Shown: piece by piece, positions 9,099 through 16,706 of the stretch
Numbering within the stretch: the stretch's first letter is position 1
Layout of the letters: every line of letters starts with the position of its first letter
Origin: CALAED01 sp937891035
GTDB taxonomy: Bacteria > Actinomycetota > Actinomycetes > Streptosporangiales > Streptosporangiaceae
Assembly (NCBI GenBank): GCA_035642125.1
Contig: DASQSZ010000423.1
Location: forward strand, 1-42,547
Direction of reading: 5' to 3'
Length of the DNA stretch: 42,547 nt
Notes under the pieces: generated by a model
Told to the model about the DNA's origin: nothing
The model's database searches: none
What the model saw: the letters and a program-made list of their open reading frames with translations, nothing else
Position numbers and translations under genes: made by a program

Positions 9099-10790
9099 TT
9101 GCACCATCGACCGGTCTACCGTCCTGGGCTGCGCCGCAGACTCGGAAACGCCGTCAACGTCGCTTCGGCGTTGGCCGGCAGCGGCATCGTCAACCCGGGT
9201 CGGCCGGTGCGATTCTTCCGCCAGTTCGCCGCGCTGCACAGCTGGGGCACCACCCTTGCCGGGGAGTTCACCTCGGCCGCCGCCCGCGACCCGTACCGTA
9301 CGGCCCTCGTCGACGACCGAGGCGACCTCACCTACGCCGAGGTCGCCGACCGGACGACGCGGCTGGCCGGCGCGCTGCGGCTGGACAGCCCGCGGCCCCG
9401 CATCGCCGTGCTGTGCCGCAACCACCGCGGTCTTGTCGAGACGCTGATCGCCGGGAGCAAGCGCGGCGCGGACATCATCTTGCTCAACACCGGCTACGGC
9501 GCCGGCCAGCTCCGCGACGTCCTCACCGAACTACGCGTCGACCTCATGGTGTCCGACGTCGAGTTCGCCGACATCGTCTACAAGGCACCGCAGTCCGCCC
9601 AGCGCGCCGTGGTGTGGGCCGACGCGCCCGGCGGCACCGGCCCAGAGCTTGAAGACGTCATCGCCGACGCGGTGCCGTGCAAACTCCGGCCCCCGCGCGT
9701 CCAAGGCCGCATGATCATGTTGAGTTCGGGCACCACCGGTCGGCCCAAGGGGGCACGCCGCCGACCCCGCCCCGGCCTGCGCCCGCTGGCCTCGATGTTG
9801 TCCCGCATTCCGCTGCGGGCGCACGACACCATGGTCATCGACGCGCCGATCTTTCACACCTGGGGTTTCGCGGCCATGCAGATGGGCTTCGCGATGCGCG
9901 GCACGCTGGTGTTGCACCGCAGGTTCGCCGCCGAGCAGACGCTGCGCGCGATCGCCCGGCACCGCAAGGTCGACCTGTTCGCGGCGCCGGTCATGGTGCA
10001 GCGCATCATGGATCTGCCACCCGAGGAGCTGGCCGGCTACGACACGTCGGCGTTGCGCGTCGTCGCGGTCAGCGGGTCGGCGCTGCCCGGCGACCTGGCC
10101 ACTCGGTTCATGGACCAATTCGGCGACAAGCTCTACAACATCTATGGATCCACCGAGGCGTCGTGGGTGAGCATCGCGACGCCACGCGACCTGCGGACCC
10201 ACCCCGGCACCGCCGGACGGCCGCCGCGCGGCACCAAGCTCGCCATCCTCAACGAGCGGGGCGAGCCCGTGCCGACCGGAGTACGCGGCCACATCTACGC
10301 GGGCAACGAGCTGATCTTCGAGGGCTACACCAGCGGCGCGCCCTCGGACATGCGCGACGGCCTGCTCGGCACCGGCGACCTCGGTCATGTGGACCGGTCG
10401 GGGCTGCTCTATGTCGATGGGCGGATCGACGATCTCATCGTCTCCGGCGGCGAGAACATCTTCCCCCGCGAGGTCGAGGACGCCCTGGCCCGCCTGCCCG
10501 AGGTCATGGAAGTCGCGGTGATCGGGGTCGCCGACGCCGAGTTCGGGCAGCGGCTGGCCGCCTACATCGTCCCCAGGCCGGGCTCCCAGATCGACGCCGA
10601 GCAGGTACGACGGTACATACGGGAGCGGGTCGCCCGCTACGCCGTCCCGCGCGACGTGAACTTCATCACCAGGTTGCCGCGCAACGCCACCGGCAAGGTG
10701 GTCGGCCGCTGGCTGACCCAGCAGGCGGCCGCGGCCGGCGACGCCGCCGCGGACGACGCCCGCGTGCCCGAAGGCCAGGTCGCCTTCTGA
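9099..10790 (+). CDS. FadD-like fatty-acyl-CoA synthetase (AMP-binding)
   Basis: The 563-residue enzyme activates a carboxylic acid, probably a fatty acid, with ATP to an acyl-adenylate and then to a CoA thioester. The phosphate-binding loop MLSSGTTGRPKGARR starts near residue 206. NIYGSTEASW near 347 is the A5 motif, GLLGTGDLGHVDRSGLLYVDGRIDDLI holds the A7/A8 region (about 422-448), and the catalytic lysine lies in LPRNATGKVV near the C-terminus. The N-terminal 50 residues resemble mycobacterial FadD2/FadD12-type proteins. The TTG start at 9099 follows GGAGGAGG, with about 10 nt from the last GG. The acyl substrate is not evident. The histidine kinase gene converges from the right. Confidence 0.88.
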   Translation: MHHRPVYRPGLRRRLGNAVNVASALAGSGIVNPGRPVRFFRQFAALHSWGTTLAGEFTSAAARDPYRTALVDDRGDLTYAEVADRTTRLAGALRLDSPRPRIAVLCRNHRGLVETLIAGSKRGADIILLNTGYGAGQLRDVLTELRVDLMVSDVEFADIVYKAPQSAQRAVVWADAPGGTGPELEDVIADAVPCKLRPPRVQGRMIMLSSGTTGRPKGARRRPRPGLRPLASMLSRIPLRAHDTMVIDAPIFHTWGFAAMQMGFAMRGTLVLHRRFAAEQTLRAIARHRKVDLFAAPVMVQRIMDLPPEELAGYDTSALRVVAVSGSALPGDLATRFMDQFGDKLYNIYGSTEASWVSIATPRDLRTHPGTAGRPPRGTKLAILNERGEPVPTGVRGHIYAGNELIFEGYTSGAPSDMRDGLLGTGDLGHVDRSGLLYVDGRIDDLIVSGGENIFPREVEDALARLPEVMEVAVIGVADAEFGQRLAAYIVPRPGSQIDAEQVRRYIRERVARYAVPRDVNFITRLPRNATGKVVGRWLTQQAAAAGDAAADDARVPEGQVAF

Positions 10791-10866
10791 CGCGGGACGG
10801 CCGCGCCGGATTCGCGCAGTCTGCGGTGCGCCGTGTCCGATGTCTTCAGAACGGCCGCCGTTTCTC

Positions 10867-12087
10867 TCAGCGGCCGGCTCCCGCCGCGAGCGCGGCCGCC
10901 GGGATCGGAGCCGCCGCCACCTGCGACGTGGGCAGCCGGACGGTGATCGCGAGGCCGCCACTCGGCCGCGGACGAGCGGCGATGGTGCCGCCATGCGCCC
11001 GGACGACCGCCCGTACGATCGACAGGCCGAGACCGGCGCCGCGGGCCGAGCCCACCCGGTCCCGGGTCAGTCGCCGGAACGGCTCGAAGATGGTCGCGGT
11101 GTCCGCCGCCGTCACCGTCGGGCCGGTGTTCTCGACGCGGACGTACGACCAGCCACCGGCCTCGCCCGTCAGCACCCACACCCGGCCGTCCTGGCGGTTG
11201 TACTTGATCGCGTTCTCCACCAGATTGGCCACGCACCGTTCGAGGAGCACCACGTCGCCGGTGGTGGGGGCGGCGGAAAGCGCCGAGGTGACCCGGACCC
11301 CGGCCCGCTCGGCCGCCGCGCCGAACTCGTCGATGGCGTCCTGGGCCAAGGCGGCCGCGTCGACCGGCGTCCGCCCGGACAGCTCCCGTTCGGAGCGGGC
11401 CAGCAGCAGCAGACCCTCGATCAGCCGTTCGTGCCGGGCCGTGGCGACCAGCAGCTTGCGGCCCAGCGCCCGGGTCTCGTCCGATGTATCGGGTTTGGCC
11501 AACTGGACCTCGATCACGGCGCGGTTGATGGCCAACGGCGTGCGCAGCTCGTGCGAGGCGTTGGCGATGAACCTGCGTTGCAGGTCGAAGGCCCGATGCA
11601 GCCGGTCGAGCATGCCGTCGAAGGTGTCGGCCAGCTCCTTGATCTCATCGCGTGGTCCGCTGAGGCCGATGCGTTCGTGCAGGGTGCTCTCCGACAGCCG
11701 CCGGGCGGTTGCGGTCACCGTCTGCAGCGGCCGTAGCGTCCGCCCCGCGACCAGATAGCCGAGCACGACGGCGAGCAGGCATAGCGCGAACACGGTCAGC
11801 AGCGAGTTTTGCAGCAGGTCGTGCAGGATGGCCTGCTGCTGCGCGGCCGTCTGTTCGTTGACGACCTTCCTGAGCCGGGTGATGTCCGGGGGCGGCGTGC
11901 CCGGCGCGCCGCCGACGAGGGGGCCGGTCTCGAAGTCGGACCTGCTGACGGCGATGCGGAACCTACTTTCCATGGCGCGCGTCGTGAGCAGATAGGTCAG
12001 CGCGACCAGCAGGGTCGCGGTCGCCAGGAACAGGCCCCCATAGATCAAGGTGAGCCGGGTGCGGAGGCTGAGTCGCAGGTTTCTCAT
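10867..12087 (-). CDS. Sensor histidine kinase, OmpR-partner type
   Basis: A 406-residue membrane kinase. Two hydrophobic segments (about 12-35 and 93-115) flank an external sensor of roughly 55 residues. A HAMP-like region follows (about 115-165), with phospho-acceptor His179 in NASHELRTP. The N-box is ENAIKYN, and the G-box GAGLGLSIVRAV lies in the HATPase domain. The start ATG at 12087 overlaps the regulator stop by 4 nt (ATGA), so translation is coupled. The signal is not evident: the sensor is small, Pro-rich in part, and lacks a named domain that I can see. Confidence 0.92.
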   Translation of the reverse strand: MRNLRLSLRTRLTLIYGGLFLATATLLVALTYLLTTRAMESRFRIAVSRSDFETGPLVGGAPGTPPPDITRLRKVVNEQTAAQQQAILHDLLQNSLLTVFALCLLAVVLGYLVAGRTLRPLQTVTATARRLSESTLHERIGLSGPRDEIKELADTFDGMLDRLHRAFDLQRRFIANASHELRTPLAINRAVIEVQLAKPDTSDETRALGRKLLVATARHERLIEGLLLLARSERELSGRTPVDAAALAQDAIDEFGAAAERAGVRVTSALSAAPTTGDVVLLERCVANLVENAIKYNRQDGRVWVLTGEAGGWSYVRVENTGPTVTAADTATIFEPFRRLTRDRVGSARGAGLGLSIVRAVVRAHGGTIAARPRPSGGLAITVRLPTSQVAAAPIPAAALAAGAGR

Positions 12088-12737
12088 ATGCGGTATCCGA
12101 CGCCGGTGACGGTGGTGATGACGGGTGGGTCGCCGAGCTTTTTGCGCAGCGTCGCCATGGTGACCCGGACGATGTTGCTGAACGGGTCGATGTGCTCGTC
12201 CCACGCCTTGTCGAGCAGGTGTTCGGCGCTCACGACGCCGCCGTCGGCCCGCATGAGTTCCTCCAGCACGATGAACTCCTTCTTGGTCAACGCGATCGGC
12301 CGTTCGTCCCTGGTCACGCTGCGGCGGCGCGGATCGAGCCGGATGCCGGCCCGTTCGAGCACCGGCGGCAGCGGCGGGCTCGACCGGCGGGCCAGCGCCC
12401 GCACCCGGGCGACCAACTCGGCGAAGACGAACGGTTTGGCGAGGTAGTCGTCGGCGCCGAGCGACAGGCCGTCGATCCGTTCGTCCACCTCCCCGGCGGC
12501 GGTGAGCATCAGGATGCGGCCGCTTGCGCGATCTTGCACCAGCCGGCGGCAGACGTCGTCTCCGTGCACGGCGGGCAGGTCGCGATCCAAGACGATCACG
12601 TCGTAGTCGATGTAGCCGGCGCGGTAGAGCGCGTCCGCACCGTCGTAGGCGACGTCGACGGCGATCGCCTCGCCCCGCAGCCCCTCGGCGATGGTGTCGG
12701 CGAGGATCTCCTCGTCCTCGACGACGAGTACCCGCAT
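12084..12737 (-). CDS. OmpR/PhoB-family response regulator
   Basis: A 217-residue two-domain regulator. The receiver has acidic residues EDEE (7-10), phospho-acceptor Asp51 in VLDRDLP, Thr79 and Lys100 (LAKPF). The C-terminal winged helix (about 125-217) ends with NIVRVTMATLRKKLGDPP and TVTGVGYRI, typical of OmpR/PhoB proteins. ATG 12737 has GAGGGG about 5-8 nt upstream; an in-frame start 84 nt earlier would add a Pro/Arg tail not seen in the family. It is the first gene of the pair with the kinase. The 10-bp direct repeats at 12801-12830 upstream are a likely autoregulatory site. Confidence 0.93.
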   Translation of the reverse strand: MRVLVVEDEEILADTIAEGLRGEAIAVDVAYDGADALYRAGYIDYDVIVLDRDLPAVHGDDVCRRLVQDRASGRILMLTAAGEVDERIDGLSLGADDYLAKPFVFAELVARVRALARRSSPPLPPVLERAGIRLDPRRRSVTRDERPIALTKKEFIVLEELMRADGGVVSAEHLLDKAWDEHIDPFSNIVRVTMATLRKKLGDPPVITTVTGVGYRI

Positions 12738-12800
12738 CCCGGCCCCCCTCGATCGAGCGGGCGGTCGGCCCGCGCCACCCAAGCCTGCCGAGCAGGAGGT

Positions 12801-12830
12801 TAAGTCCGGGTAAGTCCTCATAACCTGGGC
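12801..12830 (-). promoter_or_regulatory. Direct-repeat operator of the two-component system
   Basis: TAAGTCCGGG, TAAGTCCTCA and TAACCTGGGC stand in tandem with a 10-bp period. On the minus strand they read as ACTTACC-CGG-ACTTAACC. Head-to-tail half-sites spaced about one helical turn are how OmpR/PhoB proteins bind DNA. The site is about 65 bp upstream of the regulator start, so autoregulation is the simplest reading. It could also serve the BNR gene at 12921. Confidence 0.55.
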
Positions 12831-12920
12831 ATTTGGCTGTGATGGTGACCGATGAGTTTCGCGGGCGGGGGTGGTCCTACCTGTGATGGACTACATCAAA
12901 GAGGCACAAAGGGGGCAAAG

Positions 12921-14036
12921 ATGACTACGGTACGAGCTCTCGTCGGCACGCGGAAGGGCGCGTTCATCCTCACCTCTGACGGCAAGCGCGAGCGGTGGGA
13001 CGTCGACGGGCCGCACTTCGGCGGCTGGGAGATCTACCACATGACGGGCTCGCCCGCCGATCCGTCCCGTCTGTACGCCGCGCAGTCGACGGGCTGGTTC
13101 GGGCAGCTGATCCAACGCTCGGACGACGGGGGCCGGACGTGGCGGACGATGGGCAACGAGTTCACCTACGACGGCGTGCCCGGCACCCACCAGTGGTACG
13201 ACGGCACGCCGCACCCTTGGGAGTTCGCCCGGGTCTGGCATCTCGAACCGGCGCCGGCAGATCCGGACACAATCTATGCCGGGGTCGAGGACGCCGCCCT
13301 GTTCCGCTCGGCCGACGGCGGGGCGACATGGCAGGAGCTGCCGGGGTTGCGCGGCCACGGCTCGGGGCCGTCCTGGCAGCCGGGCGCCGGGGGGATGTGC
13401 GCGCACACCATCGTGCTGGACCCCGTCGAGGCGGCGCGGATGTTCGTGGCCATCTCGGCGGCCGGCGTCTTCCGTACCGACGACGCGGGCAAGACTTGGC
13501 GGGCGGTGAACCGCGGCCTGCGTTCGGAGGGCATCCCGGATCCGGACGCCGACGTCGGTCACTGCGTGCACCGCATCGCCATGCACCGGTCACGGCCTGA
13601 GGTGCTGTTCATGCAAAAGCACTGGGACGTCATGCGCAGCGACGACGCCGGAGAGACCTGGCGCGAGATCAGCGGCGACCTGCCGAGCGACTTCGGGTTC
13701 CCGATCGCGATCCACGCGCACGAGCCGGACACCGTGTACGTGGTGCCGATCAAGAGCGATTCCGAGCACTATCCCCCGGAGGGGAGGTTGCGCGTCTACC
13801 GCAGCCGTACGGGCGGCGGCGAGTGGGAGCCGCTGACGGACGGGCTGCCGCAGCGGCACTGTTACATCAATGTGCTGCGCGACGCCATGGCCGTCGACTC
13901 CCTCGACGCGTGCGGCGTCTATTTCGGCACCACCGGCGGCCAGGTGTACGCATCGGCCGACGCCGGAGACACCTGGGCGCCCATCGTCCGCGATCTGCCC
14001 GCCGTCCTGTCCGTCGAAGTGCAGACCCTGCCATGA
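12921..14036 (+). CDS. BNR/Asp-box repeat beta-propeller protein
   Basis: The 371-residue protein contains six Asp-box motifs of the form S-x-D-x-G-x-T-W (for example SDDGGRTW, SADGGATW, TDDAGKTW, SDDAGETW, SADAGDTW). This marks a sialidase- or VPS10-like beta-propeller. No signal peptide or membrane helix is present, so it should stay in the cytoplasm, unlike true sialidases. It opens with TVRALVGTRKGAFIL, the usual start of the bacterial BNR proteins annotated loosely as glycosyl hydrolase. ATG 12921 has GGGGG 5 nt upstream. Its TGA overlaps the ATG of the MoaD-like gene, so the two are coupled. Enzymatic activity is unproven; I would not assume sialidase. Confidence 0.82.
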   Translation: MTTVRALVGTRKGAFILTSDGKRERWDVDGPHFGGWEIYHMTGSPADPSRLYAAQSTGWFGQLIQRSDDGGRTWRTMGNEFTYDGVPGTHQWYDGTPHPWEFARVWHLEPAPADPDTIYAGVEDAALFRSADGGATWQELPGLRGHGSGPSWQPGAGGMCAHTIVLDPVEAARMFVAISAAGVFRTDDAGKTWRAVNRGLRSEGIPDPDADVGHCVHRIAMHRSRPEVLFMQKHWDVMRSDDAGETWREISGDLPSDFGFPIAIHAHEPDTVYVVPIKSDSEHYPPEGRLRVYRSRTGGGEWEPLTDGLPQRHCYINVLRDAMAVDSLDACGVYFGTTGGQVYASADAGDTWAPIVRDLPAVLSVEVQTLP

Positions 14037-14329
14037 TCCGCGTCGTGCTCCCCGCGCACCTGCGCAGGCTCGCCGGCGTCCACGGCGAGGTGGACCTCGA
14101 TGTGGCGGACGGGGCCACCCTGCGCTCGGTCCTCGACGCGCTGGAGACCCGTTATCCGGAGTTGCGCGGGACGATCCGCGATCACGGCACCGGCCGGCGC
14201 CGCGCGTTCGTTCGGTTTTTCGCATGTGAGGAGGACCTGTCCCACGAGCCGCCGGACGCCCCGCTGCCGGCCCCGGTCGCCGCGGGCGCCGAGCCCCTCC
14301 TCGTCGTGGGCGCCATGGCCGGCGGCTGA
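14033..14329 (+). CDS. MoaD/ThiS-like ubiquitin-fold protein ending in Gly-Gly
   Basis: A 98-residue small protein with a beta-grasp pattern: IRVVLPAHLRRLAG at the start, then VDGATLRSVLDALETRYPEL as in MoaD/ThiS, and a C-terminal AGG in VVGAMAGG. In the family the terminal Gly-Gly is adenylated and carries sulfur as a thiocarboxylate, or is joined to proteins. The ATG overlaps the stop of the BNR gene by 4 nt. No E1-like MoeB/ThiF gene and no molybdopterin or thiamin gene is beside it, so the recipient is unknown. The pairing with the BNR protein recurs in other bacteria to my knowledge, which would argue for a shared task. Confidence 0.8.
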   Translation: MIRVVLPAHLRRLAGVHGEVDLDVADGATLRSVLDALETRYPELRGTIRDHGTGRRRAFVRFFACEEDLSHEPPDAPLPAPVAAGAEPLLVVGAMAGG

Positions 14330-14348
14330 CTCGCGTAACCCGCTCCCG

Positions 14349-15818
14349 CTACGATCTGGTCGACCGGTCCGATGCTCGCTCGAGCGCGCTGCCGGCTTTT
14401 TCGGGAGCCGGCCTCGGGTCCGGCTCCATGGTCGCGAGCCGGCGGACCGATCGCAGCCGGAGCCCGATGACGCCGACCGCCGCCGACAGCAGACCGGTCA
14501 CCATCAAAAGCAGCGCCATGCCGGCGCCAGGTCCCTCGCCCACCAGCCATCCCATGGCCGAGCCGAGCGGGCGGCCGGCCATGGCCGGCTCCATGACGTG
14601 ATCGGCCAACGGTCCCGCCACGAGCAGGGCAAGCGGTCCGGCCGACTCCGCCTGGACGCGCCGCGCGGCGAAGACTCTGCCCTGAAGGTGTAGCGGAACG
14701 TTGATCTGCCAGATGGTCTGATAGGCGGCCAAAATGCCGGGGAAGAGAAATCCGCCGATGAAGGAGGCCGCCCACCACACCGCGGGTCTGGTACTGAGGG
14801 CGAACGGAAGTTGCGCCAGCAACCCGGTAATCGCAAATCCATAAAAAATGGCATGCACGGGACGGCGGCCCGGAATGCCGAACAGGGTGGTCATGAAACC
14901 GCCGATTATGCCCCCGATTCCGGCCGCGCTCAGCACTCCGGCGAGCAGCACTTTGTTCCCGTCGGTCCTGGCCAGGATCATCGGAATCTGCAGGATGCCG
15001 AACATGCTCGAGAAGAAGAAGACAAAGAAGCACACCTGAAGGGCTCGCAAGCTGGGACGCTCGACGATGTAGCGGAACCCAAGCGTCAGATCCCCGCGCC
15101 ATCGGCGTACCCGCGTCGCCATTCGGTCGCCACCGGCAGCGCCAGAAGGAGCGCCAGAAGGAGCGCCGGGAGGAGCGCCGATGGGTACGCCGGGAGGATC
15201 GGAGCGATGGGCGGGCGGCGAGCCCACGGGACACACGAGCACGGTGGTGAACGCGATCACATAGGTCACGACGTCGATCAGGAGGATCGTGCCGAGCCCG
15301 GCGACCGCGTAGAGACCCGCCCCAAGAGCCGGGGCGGCGACCCCGGACGCGGATACCGCGAGCGAACTCAGACCGTTGGCCCGGGCGTAGTGCCGGGGAT
15401 GCAGCAGCGCGGAAATCATGGACGCCACGGCCGGCGCCTGCAATGTGATACTCACCCCCAAGATCGGCATCGCGAAATAGATCATGGAAGGGTGCCAAGC
15501 TCCGAGACTGTAAAGCCCGAAAAGGCCGATGACCATCGCCCCGATGAGGTTGCTCAGCAACAACGTGCGGCGTTGCCCCCAGCGATCGGTGAGCACGCCG
15601 CCAACCGGGCTGAACGCGACGACCGCGACGTAGGAGCACAGTTCCAGCAAGGTGATGGACATGGCGTGGTGCGTGCGCTGCCACAGCCATACCGTCAAGG
15701 CGAAGTTCGTGGTCGCGCTGGCGATTTGGGAGATCGACGAGCCGAGCAGGACGACACTCAAGACGGCCACGCCGCGCGAGGCTCCGGGCCGTGTCACGAG
15801 CCGTGGATCGCCGCTCAA
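14349..15818 (-). CDS. MFS efflux transporter, DHA3-like
   Basis: A 489-residue major-facilitator protein with about 12 helices. The motif-A-like loop GGVLTDRWGQRRTLLLSNL lies between helices 2 and 3, as in DHA3 drug or siderophore exporters. The central cytoplasmic loop between helices 6 and 7 is long and made of Gly-Ala-Pro-Ser tetrapeptides encoded by a 12-bp tandem repeat (15138-15197). It is the last gene of a tight operon with the CobQ-like ATPase (9-nt gap) and the carbamoyltransferase. It probably exports the compound those two help make, or a related one. The substrate cannot be read from sequence. Confidence 0.82.
   Translation of the reverse strand: MSGDPRLVTRPGASRGVAVLSVVLLGSSISQIASATTNFALTVWLWQRTHHAMSITLLELCSYVAVVAFSPVGGVLTDRWGQRRTLLLSNLIGAMVIGLFGLYSLGAWHPSMIYFAMPILGVSITLQAPAVASMISALLHPRHYARANGLSSLAVSASGVAAPALGAGLYAVAGLGTILLIDVVTYVIAFTTVLVCPVGSPPAHRSDPPGVPIGAPPGAPSGAPSGAAGGDRMATRVRRWRGDLTLGFRYIVERPSLRALQVCFFVFFFSSMFGILQIPMILARTDGNKVLLAGVLSAAGIGGIIGGFMTTLFGIPGRRPVHAIFYGFAITGLLAQLPFALSTRPAVWWAASFIGGFLFPGILAAYQTIWQINVPLHLQGRVFAARRVQAESAGPLALLVAGPLADHVMEPAMAGRPLGSAMGWLVGEGPGAGMALLLMVTGLLSAAVGVIGLRLRSVRRLATMEPDPRPAPEKAGSALERASDRSTRS
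15138..15197. repeat. Five 12-bp tandem units within the MFS gene
   Basis: Units of 12 bp (AGCGCCAGAAGG twice, then variants AGCGCCGGGAGG, AGCGCCGATGGG and TACGCCGGGAGG) run head to tail. On the coding strand they give Gly-Ala-Pro-Ser/Pro tetrapeptides in the central loop. Being a multiple of three, copy changes keep the frame, so the loop length may vary among strains. Confidence 0.85.
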
Positions 15819-15827
15819 CGCGGCCGT

Positions 15828-16706
15828 TCACGTGGCATAGCGCGCCCCCGAGGCCCCGCGGGACACCATCTCCTCCAGGAGCCGGTCGAGCGCCACATGC
15901 TCGCTGACATGGGCGGTCCACGCCGCGATTCGCGCCTCGAGTTCGGTCGAGGCGACCTGCCGGCGCACCTGCCCGGGATCCACGGGGACGGGATCGCCGA
16001 GCGGAACTTTCGCGAAATGCGGGATAACCCCCAAACAGGGCAGGCCGGATCGCCGCTCGAGGATCTCCACCGCCGAGTCGAAGTCGCGGAGATCGCCGGC
16101 AAAGCGATTGACGACGAAGCCAAGCACTCGCCGTCGTTCCGCCCTCGTCATGAGGCCGACGGTGCCGAGCAACGACGCGAAGACGCCGCCGTGAAACGTG
16201 CTGCACACCAAGATGCACGAGGCGTCGACGGCATCGGCCAGCCACAGGTTCGTCACGTCCCGGTCCTTCAGATTCATCTCTACGGGACTGCCGCAGCCTT
16301 CGGCGACGATGACCTCGTGCGTGCGCACGAGCTGGCGATATGCCTCCAGGATCTCAAGCCGGCCGCGACTCGTGCAGACCTCCGGAGGCTGGCTGAGCCA
16401 ATCGTCCATCCGGCGACCGCGGATGGAGGTCGCGACTCGGCCAAGAGTTCCCCACAGGGCGATGGGGTTGAGATCGCCGTGCGGCCGCACTCCGGCGGCG
16501 ACCGCCTGATACGCCTGGTGATAGTGGATGGCCCCGTCAGGCGGCGTGGCATGCAGGGCCGCGCCCGGCTGCATCGACAGGGCCTTGAACGGCGCCACCC
16601 GCACCCCGTGATCACGGAACCAGCGGCAGACGGCGATGGTCACCAGCGTCTTGCCCACCCCGGAGGAGGTGCCCAAAACGACGAGGCCCCGGTGCGTGTT
16701 CGTCAT
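15828..16706 (-). CDS. CobQ/CbiP-like ATPase domain without glutaminase
   Basis: The 292-residue protein matches only the N-terminal, dethiobiotin-synthetase-like domain of cobyric acid synthase. Walker A is GTSSGVGKT (12-20), followed by RVAPFKALSM as in CobQ (APFKAQNM). EGCGSPVEMNLKDRDVTN near the middle mirrors the CobQ stretch EGAGSPAEINL. HGGVFAS, GFVVNRFAGD and LGVIPHF continue the match. The C-terminal glutamine amidotransferase half (about 200 residues) is absent, so it cannot supply ammonia from glutamine itself. It may use free ammonia, another nitrogen donor, or CO2 as BioD does. Its start overlaps the carbamoyltransferase stop by 4 nt. Annotation pipelines may call it BioD; the CobQ match is better. 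Confidence 0.78.
   Translation of the reverse strand: MTNTHRGLVVLGTSSGVGKTLVTIAVCRWFRDHGVRVAPFKALSMQPGAALHATPPDGAIHYHQAYQAVAAGVRPHGDLNPIALWGTLGRVATSIRGRRMDDWLSQPPEVCTSRGRLEILEAYRQLVRTHEVIVAEGCGSPVEMNLKDRDVTNLWLADAVDASCILVCSTFHGGVFASLLGTVGLMTRAERRRVLGFVVNRFAGDLRDFDSAVEILERRSGLPCLGVIPHFAKVPLGDPVPVDPGQVRRQVASTELEARIAAWTAHVSEHVALDRLLEEMVSRGASGARYAT

Noticed and set aside
12921..14036. Sialidase (exo-alpha-sialidase) call for the BNR protein
   Set aside because: Asp-boxes alone do not show catalysis; there is no signal peptide and I could not find the sialidase Arg triad.
15828..16706. Dethiobiotin synthase (bioD) call
   Set aside because: Motifs after Walker A follow CobQ/CbiP more closely, and no biotin genes are nearby.
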